Assembly: GCA_963837775.1 (NCBI GenBank)
Contig: CAWIOX010000017.1
Span: 3,189-67,188 of the forward strand
Length of the DNA: 64,000 bases
Reading direction: 5' to 3'
Source: CAWIOX01 sp963837775
GTDB lineage: Bacteria > Pseudomonadota > Gammaproteobacteria > Burkholderiales > Burkholderiaceae_D
Shown here in pieces: positions 58,630 to 64,000 of the stretch. The notes below the pieces were generated by a model. That model did no database searches and had not been told where the DNA came from. It was given only the letters and a program-made list of their open reading frames with translations. Position numbers and translations under genes: made by a program. Positions within the stretch are counted from its first letter, which is position 1. The number at the start of each line of letters is the position of its first letter.

Positions 58630-58893
58630 GAGGTCGAGGCGGCACAGGCGCTGGAAGCATTTGCCGCCGGCACATGGGGACTCAAATATTCGGCGATCAC
58701 GGCGATCTGGCGACGCCAGTGGCAAGAGGCAATCCCGTTTTTCGCTTACCCGCTGGAGGTACGCCGAATCCTGTACACGACCAATGCCATCGAAAGCCTG
58801 AATATGCAGATCCGCAAAGTGATCAAAAATCGCAGTCACTTCCCGAACGACGAAGCCGCGAAAAACCAGTTCGCAATTTTATTCGCCGAGCGC
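58630..58893 (+). pseudogene. Older IS256-family transposase remnant
   Basis: Encodes the C-terminal region of a mutator-type transposase: ALEAFAAGTWGLKYSAITAI, WRRQWQEAIPFF and RILYTTNAIESLNMQIRK with the catalytic Glu. About 20 family residues are deleted between NDEAA and KNQFAILFAE. It is interrupted at 58893 by the intact-length IS256 copy; its end resumes at 60235. Confidence 0.8.
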
Positions 58894-60234
58894 GAGGGTG
58901 TAAAAAATTTTGTGTAAACGGTCATTTGGCAGGAAACTGCCGTATTGCAAGGAGCAATGATGACCGTAGAAAAGAAAGCCCTGCCTGCCGACCTGATTGA
59001 TGCCCTGTTGGCTAACTATCAAAAGCCCGAGGATTTGATTGGCCAGGACGGATTATTGAAGCAACTCACCAAGGCCCTGGTCGAGCGAGCGCTGCAAGCC
59101 GAACTGACCGAGCACCTTGGCCATGGCAAGAATCAGCTGGTTGCCAATGCAACCGGAAATACCCGCAATGGCCGCAGCCAGAAGACGCTCAAAGGCGATT
59201 TTGGCGAACTTCCCCATCGAAATCCCCCGTGACCGTGCCGGCACCTTCGAGCCCCAGCTCATCACCAAGCACCAGACCCGCTGGAGCGGTTTTGACGACA
59301 AGATTCTATCCCTGTACGCACGAGGGATGACGGTACGTGAGATTCAAAGCCATCTGCAGGAGATGTATGGCACCGAAGTCTCGCCGACCTTGATTTCGTC
59401 GGTGACCGATGCCGTCATGGACGAGGTCAAAGCCTGGCAATCCCGCCCGCTGGATGCGCTTTACCCCATCGTCTATCATGGATTGCATCCATGTCAAGGT
59501 GCGCGATAACGGCGCCGTCAGGGTCAAGGCACTGTACCTTGCCATTGGCGTGAATCTGGATGGCATGAAGGAGGTGCTGGGCTTGTGGATCGCGCAGACG
59601 GAAGGAGCCAAGTTCTGGCTGCAGGTCGTCACCGAGTTGAAGAATCGCGGCGTGGCGGATATTTTCATTGCCTGCGTCGACGGCTTGAAAGGCTTTCCCG
59701 AAGCGATTGAGGTGGTGTTCCCTAAAACGGCGATTCAGCTTTGCATCGTGCATATGGTGCGGCATAGCCTGAACTTCGTCGGCTGGAAGCAGCGCAAGGA
59801 AGTGGCTGCCGACTTGCGGCTGGTTTATACGGCAGCGACCGCAGATGAGGCAGAACGGCGGCTCACCGAGTTCGAGGCCAAATGGGATGCCGCCTATGCG
59901 CCGATTGGCATGTCCTGGCGCCGCAACTGGTCGCGCCTGACACCCTTCTTCGAGTATCCGTCGGACATCCGCAAGGTGATTTACACGACCAATGCGATTG
60001 AATCGGTGAACATGAGCCTGCGCAAGATCACCAAGACCCGAGGTTCGTTTCCGACTGACGAGGCGGTCTTCAAGTTGTTCTATCTGGCGCTCAACAATAT
60101 CAGCCAGAAATGGACCATGCCGATTCAGAACTGGAAAGCGGCGCTGAATCGTTTTACACTCCAATTTGAGGAACGGATGTCACTCATTTAAATTTAATTG
60201 AAACGCCGTTTACACAAAATTCAGGACACCCTCC
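58894..60234 (+). mobile_element. IS256-family insertion sequence, copy 1
   Basis: 1341 bp. Left end GAGGGTGTAAAAAATTTTG, right end (inverted) GAGGGTGTCCTGAATTTTG; both continue TGTAAACG. Flanks CCGAGCGC and CCGAGCCT form an imperfect 8-bp target duplication. It is inserted in an older IS256 remnant. Confidence 0.88.
58957..60191 (+). CDS. IS256-family (mutator) transposase, two frame breaks
   Basis: The family start MMTVEKKALPADLIDALLA has an AAGGAG site. DDE residues are visible: Asp in DCIHVKVRDNG, Asp in CVDGLKGFPEAI and Glu in TTNAIESVNMSL. The frame shifts twice, each by one extra base: in CCCC at 59212-59215 (GELP/IEIPRD) and at about 59477 (PIVY/DCIHV). Corrected length is about 410 residues, full size. 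As the other single-base gains in this sequence look like errors, it may be intact in the cell. Confidence 0.82.
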
Positions 60235-60313
60235 CGAGCCTTCACGGCGCACCTGTGACGAGACATTAAAATTCATTAATGACTTCGGCCGCACAAAATT
60301 TTTGACACTCCCC
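60235..60313 (+). mobile_element. 3' end of the older IS256 remnant
   Basis: Continues the interrupted element: after removal of copy 1 the frame reads FAERLHGAPVTRH and stops. CACAAAATTTTTGACACTCC near 60293-60312 matches an IS256-type outer inverted repeat. Together with 58630-58893 it shows nested insertion. Confidence 0.55.
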
Positions 60314-60347
60314 TGGTTTCAAAAAACCGAACCCATTGCAAGACTAC

Positions 60348-61517
60348 TCAATTTGAATCTTTTCTCATTCGGTGTTTCTGAACAGCGTCATGCCAACTAT
60401 CATTGTCTGAGTGAAGGTAGAGTGCGGTTGTGTCAATCTTTGCGTGTCGCGCACTCTTCTTTATATGACGTAGCTCGATTCCGGCATCAGCTTGATGCGT
60501 AATCGCGGTATGTCTGAACCAGTGCGTTGAGGCTTGCTTTAATTTATCTGCACGCGCAGGGTCTTGCTCTCTCATTACTACTGCAACTTTTTTGACAAAA
60601 TTCCTGACTAACTTATAAATCATGCCGGATGCAATTCCTTTGCGCCCTTTCACGGAGAGTATTAGCGGCGTTTCATCGCCAGGCAGCGGCAATGAGGATA
60701 ATCCGAGGTGCAATCTGTATCGGGAAAGTGCCTCAATTGCCCCTGATGGCACAGGCACGGTCGCTAACTTGCTGCCCTTTCCGATAATGCGCCACCACCA
60801 TTTCCCGCGTCGCTCGAAAAAGCTTCCCATATTGTGTGCTGCAACCTCGCTTAACCTCGGCCCCAGAAGATAAAGTAGCGAAAAAAGAAACAGAATCCTC
60901 TCTTTTTCTTCTATTTTGCGCGCTGTTTCTGTTGGTAAGTTATGTATGTAATCTAGTAAATAGTGCCATGTCTGTTGATCAAGGAAGCGCTCCACGCTGT
61001 GTTCGTCTTCAACCAATGGCGTGCGTCTGCGTCGCATCAGCGCCAATGGGTTGCCAGTCAGGTATCCGGCCGCCACCAGATAGGAAAACATGCCATCAAG
61101 AATAATCAAGGCTTGGCGCTGGCTTGATGGGCTAAGGGGGCCTTCGAATGGCCGCCACTTCTCGCTGCTTCGCGTTATTTTTGCGCCACACCAGCGCATC
61201 ACTGGCTGCGGATCGGCGATGAAATCCTCGTAAATCATCAGATCCTCCCGGCGCAAACTGGAAAGTGGTTTGCCCATTTCCATAATGGACCACAGCAACA
61301 GTCGCTCAGCTTCCTTTCTGTAAGTGCGAAAGGTTTGGGGGGAATGTCGGTACTCGCCTAGCCATGTATTTAGCGCCTCAAGATCGTTTTCAGCGCGTAT
61401 CTGTTTGCCTGTCGCAGCAGGCAATCTGTTTCCGCCGTTGTGGCCATTCAATTCTATGGGCGGGACGAATCTCTCAATCGGCAGTACAGAATTCATCGGG
61501 GCGGGTAAGTGAGGCAT
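60348..61517 (-). CDS. Tyrosine recombinase, TnpS-like
   Basis: A complete 389-residue integrase. An N-terminal SAM-like core-binding domain (about 45-155: YRHSPQTFRTYRKEAERLLL) precedes the catalytic domain. All catalytic residues are in place: Arg221 (GPRLSE), Lys247 (IGKGSK), His332 and Arg335 (HWFRHT), His358 and Tyr367 (TTALYLHS). It is divergent from a KfrA-domain gene across a 158-bp AT-rich gap, as tnpS is from tnpT in Tn4651-type Tn3 transposons. The resolvase assignment is inference from layout; it could also be a stand-alone integrase. Confidence 0.85.
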   Translation of the reverse strand: MPHLPAPMNSVLPIERFVPPIELNGHNGGNRLPAATGKQIRAENDLEALNTWLGEYRHSPQTFRTYRKEAERLLLWSIMEMGKPLSSLRREDLMIYEDFIADPQPVMRWCGAKITRSSEKWRPFEGPLSPSSQRQALIILDGMFSYLVAAGYLTGNPLALMRRRRTPLVEDEHSVERFLDQQTWHYLLDYIHNLPTETARKIEEKERILFLFSLLYLLGPRLSEVAAHNMGSFFERRGKWWWRIIGKGSKLATVPVPSGAIEALSRYRLHLGLSSLPLPGDETPLILSVKGRKGIASGMIYKLVRNFVKKVAVVMREQDPARADKLKQASTHWFRHTAITHQADAGIELRHIKKSARHAKIDTTALYLHSDNDSWHDAVQKHRMRKDSN

Positions 61518-61675
61518 CAGAATATTGTGCGATGGTTAAATTGCAGACTAGTCTATATAAAATTACTGATAATAGGCGTAATCAGTAATTTATTTTTCTA
61601 TATGTAATAAATATTATGTAATTCAATTAGTGTAATATTGATTTAATTTATTGATTTTTAAAAATTGACACCTCA
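61518..61675. promoter_or_regulatory. Candidate recombination/regulatory site between divergent genes
   Basis: AT-rich. AAATTACTGAT (61560-61570) and ATCAGTAATTT (61581-61591) form a perfect 11-bp inverted repeat with a 10-bp spacer. TAATA/TATTA arms at about 61605-61616 and further TGTAAT words follow. The location matches that of the rst site in Tn4651. Either a crossover core for the recombinase or an operator for the KfrA-like protein. Confidence 0.5.
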
Positions 61676-62584
61676 ATGAACAAGCAAACCATTCAATCTG
61701 CCGTCTGGCAGGCAGCTGATCAACTATTCGCACAGGGCGTCAGGCCTACCGTCGTCAGCGTCAGGGAAATAACCAAGCGAGGCAGCGCCGGCACCATTAA
61801 TGCATCCCTCAAGGATTGGTGGGCACATCTATCCCAACATATAGCGGCTTCGGACAAGCGCCCGGATGTGCCGGAGCCGATCGTCGAATCCTTGCGCCAA
61901 TTATGGTCAGCCGCACTGGCACAGGCGGATATCGCACTTCTCTCGCATCGGCAGGAATCCGAACGACTTGTAGAAGAAGCTCAGGCCAGGCAGGCGGAAG
62001 CTTTCGCCGCGGAAGAAAAAGCACAACTGCAATGCGCAGAATTTGCAGTCAAAATCAAAGAATTAACCTCTGAATATGTAAAGGTTCAGGCCGATTTCGC
62101 TGCAGAAGCAGCACTGCGACGGCAAGCAGAGTCCCGGATACAAGCGGTAAAAGACGAAGCGAAAGTTATTTCTGATGATATGCATGCATCAGTTTCCCGC
62201 ATGGAAAAGCAAATGCTGATCGAAGATGAGCGCTATAAATCGATGGAACGCAATCTGGTAGCGCAGGCGGATGAGAACAAGGTGCTGCGTAAACAACTTG
62301 AAAAACGGTTACTTGAGTTGCAGTCTGACTGGCAAAAGAAAGAATCCGGCTATCGTGCTGAAATTACAGAATATAAAGAATTGCTGTCGACCCAATCGGA
62401 ACGTAGCCGCCTGCAGGAACAAAGGATTTTGATTCTGGATGAAGAAATCCTGCTTTTGAAGCAGCAGTCCCTATCCCTAATCAGTCAGATATCCGCCCTG
62501 GATGCACGCCTGACAACGGCAAAGCGCAGCATCCGCTCAGCACCGCGCGGCGCACCAATAAGAACAAAAATTCGCCGCTCTTAG
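61676..62584 (+). CDS. KfrA-domain coiled-coil DNA-binding protein, TnpT-like
   Basis: A 302-residue protein. Residues about 5-110 match the KfrA N-terminal DNA-binding domain (WQAADQLFAQGVRPTVVSV, then RGSAGTINASLKDWW). Residues about 105-280 form a long coiled coil rich in Glu, Gln, Ala and Arg; the tail is basic (RSAPRGAPIRTKIRRS). Plasmid KfrA is a partition/repressor protein, but divergence from a tyrosine recombinase and its size fit TnpT, the accessory factor of Tn4651 cointegrate resolution. Function is inference. Confidence 0.75.
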   Translation: MNKQTIQSAVWQAADQLFAQGVRPTVVSVREITKRGSAGTINASLKDWWAHLSQHIAASDKRPDVPEPIVESLRQLWSAALAQADIALLSHRQESERLVEEAQARQAEAFAAEEKAQLQCAEFAVKIKELTSEYVKVQADFAAEAALRRQAESRIQAVKDEAKVISDDMHASVSRMEKQMLIEDERYKSMERNLVAQADENKVLRKQLEKRLLELQSDWQKKESGYRAEITEYKELLSTQSERSRLQEQRILILDEEILLLKQQSLSLISQISALDARLTTAKRSIRSAPRGAPIRTKIRRS

Positions 62585-62657
62585 TATCTGCTGCGACACA
62601 GAAATATGGATTACTATGACTTCATTGGGTTTGGCGCAGATCAAAAAAATTGATTTG

Positions 62658-63998
62658 GAGGGTGTAAGAAGTTTTGTGTAAACGGTCATTTGGCAGGAAA
62701 CTGCCGTACTTGCAAGGAGCAATGATGACCGTAGAAAAGAAAGCCCTACCTGCCGACCTGATCGAGCCCTGCTGGCTGATTACAAGAAGCCGGAAGACTT
62801 GATTGGCGAGAACGGGTTGCTCAAGCAGCTCACCAAGGCCCTGGTGGAGCGGGCGCTGCAAGCCGAGATGGCCGACCACCTGGGCCACGGCAAGAATCGA
62901 GCCGGTCGCCAACGCGGCCGGCAACACCCGCAATGGCCAGAGCCAGAAGACGCTCAAGGGCGAATTCGGCGAATTGCCCATCGAAATCCCCCGCGACCGC
63001 GCACGGCAGCTTCGAGCCGCAGCTCATCCCCAAGCACCAGACCCGCTGGACGCGGCTTTGACGACAAGATTCTGTCGCTGTATGCCCGCGGCATGACGGT
63101 GCGGGAGATTCAAAGCCACCTGGAAGAGATGTATGGCACCGAAGTCTCGCCGACGTTGATTTCCTCGGTCACCGATGCCGTCATGGACGAAGTCAAGGCC
63201 TGGCAGTCCCGCCCGCTGGATGCGCTGTACCCCATCGTCTATCTGGACTGCATCCACGTCAAGGTGCGCGATAACGGCGCCGTGCGGGTCAAGGCCGTGT
63301 ATCTGGCCATTGGCGTCAATATGGGTGGCGAGAAGGAAGTGCTGGGCCTGTGGATCGCCCAGACCGAAGGCGCCAAGTTCTGGCTGCAGGTCGTGACCGA
63401 ACTGAAGAACCGCGGCGTGCAGGACATCTTCATCGCCTGCGTCGATGGCCTGAAAGGCTTTCCCGAAGCCATTGAGGCGGTGTTCCCCAAGACGGCCGTG
63501 CAGCTGTGCATCGTGCATATGGTGCGCCACAGCCTGAACTACGTCGGCTGGAAACTGCGCAAGGAAGTTGCTGCCGATCTTGCGGCTGATTTACACGGCG
63601 GCCACCGTCGAGGAGGCCGAGCGGCGGCTGGCCGAGTTCGAGGACAAATGGGATGAGGCCTATCCGCCGATCGTCCAGTCCTGGCGGCGCAACTGGGCGC
63701 GCATGACACCCGTTCTTCGACTACCCGCCGGAGATCCGGAAGGTGATTTACACGACCAATGCCATCGAGTCGGTGAACATGAGCCTGCGCAAAATCACCA
63801 AGAACCGAGGCTCATTCCCGACTGACGAGGCGGTGCTCAAATTGTTCTATCTGGCGCTGCAACAACATCAGCCAGAAATGGACGATGCCGATCCGGGACT
63901 GGAAAGCGGCGCTGAACCGATTTACTATCCAGTTCGAGGACCGGATGCCGCGCAAAATTTAACTGAAACCCCGTTTACACAAAATTCAGGACACCCTC
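62658..63998 (+). mobile_element. IS256-family insertion sequence, copy 2
   Basis: Also 1341 bp, with left end GAGGGTGTAAGAAGTTTTG and right end (inverted) GAGGGTGTCCTGAATTTTG. Many silent differences from copy 1, so the two are related but not a recent duplication. Left flank TTGATTTG begins with TT, as do the two bases left after the right end; a target duplication cannot be confirmed. Confidence 0.85.
62722..63962 (+). pseudogene. IS256-family transposase with many frame breaks
   Basis: Same family as copy 1: MMTVEKKALPADLIE start with AAGGAG site, DCIHVKVRDNGAVR, CVDGLKGFPEAI, and a stop after MPRKI. One base is missing near 62765 (LIDALL region) and at least six extra bases occur (near 62899, 63000-63055, 63582, 63713 and 63860). 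Whether it is truly dead or only badly sequenced cannot be told, but the break density is far above that of the rest of the window. Confidence 0.7.
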
Positions 63999-64000
63999 TT

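Noticed and set aside
61676..62584. Plasmid partition protein KfrA showing an integrated plasmid
   Set aside because: No rep, par or transfer genes nearby; divergence from a tyrosine recombinase fits a TnpT-like role better.

Overview
The window reads as a chromosomal segment of a betaproteobacterium of the order Burkholderiales, most likely Oxalobacteraceae (Herminiimonas- or Janthinobacterium-like). This rests on recognised gene order and protein style, not on a database search: a dap cluster holding pilU, smc-zipA-ligA, the rpsB to lpxB envelope cluster, smpB-ratA-rnfH, guaB-guaA, and a QueE with the CX14CX2C cluster motif known from Burkholderia. No tRNA, rRNA or CRISPR array was seen.

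Layout. 1-10.7 kb is mostly minus strand: an ICL/PEP-mutase-family enzyme, a secreted transglutaminase-like protein, an ABC-F ATPase, prmB, and lysine/peptidoglycan genes (dapC, dapD, dapE) with pilU and an ArsC/Spx-family gene between them. 11-20 kb: smc, zipA-like, ligA, galU, def and an rRNA pseudouridine synthase. 20-23.5 kb: glnD and map, divergent from the translation/envelope cluster at 23.7-39.2 kb (rpsB, tsf, pyrH, frr, uppS, cdsA, dxr, rseP, bamA, skp, lpxD, fabZ, lpxA, lpxB, rnhB, SPOUT methylase). 39-54 kb: ppsR/ppsA, NfeD-SPFH pair, smpB/ratA/rnfH, guaB, a GAF-GGDEF gene, guaA, queE, queD, tadA, ldcA. 54.1-56 kb: a divergent nsrR/nnrS nitric-oxide module with a clear NsrR-type operator.

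56-64 kb is an accessory patchwork: a group II intron 5' scrap placed right after the nnrS terminator, a Mu-like gpI fragment, a broken tyrosine recombinase, an unidentified fragment, an IS3 tail, nested IS256-family copies, and one intact pair: a tyrosine recombinase divergent from a KfrA-domain coiled-coil protein across an AT-rich gap with an 11-bp inverted repeat. This pair has the layout of the TnpS/TnpT cointegrate-resolution module of Tn4651-type transposons, but no Tn3 transposase is visible.

Two window-wide observations stand out. First, a dispersed intergenic repeat of about 75 bp occurs seven times (1.4, 2.7, 4.8, 18.6, 37.6, 44.4 and 54.1 kb), next to gene ends, with a conserved hairpin plus T-run design whose stems covary. 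Second, eight chromosomal genes, including essential ones (smc, ligA, dapC, tadA), each carry one apparent +1 base insertion; the uniform direction points to sequence error rather than gene loss, so these genes are annotated as single frame-corrected CDSs.
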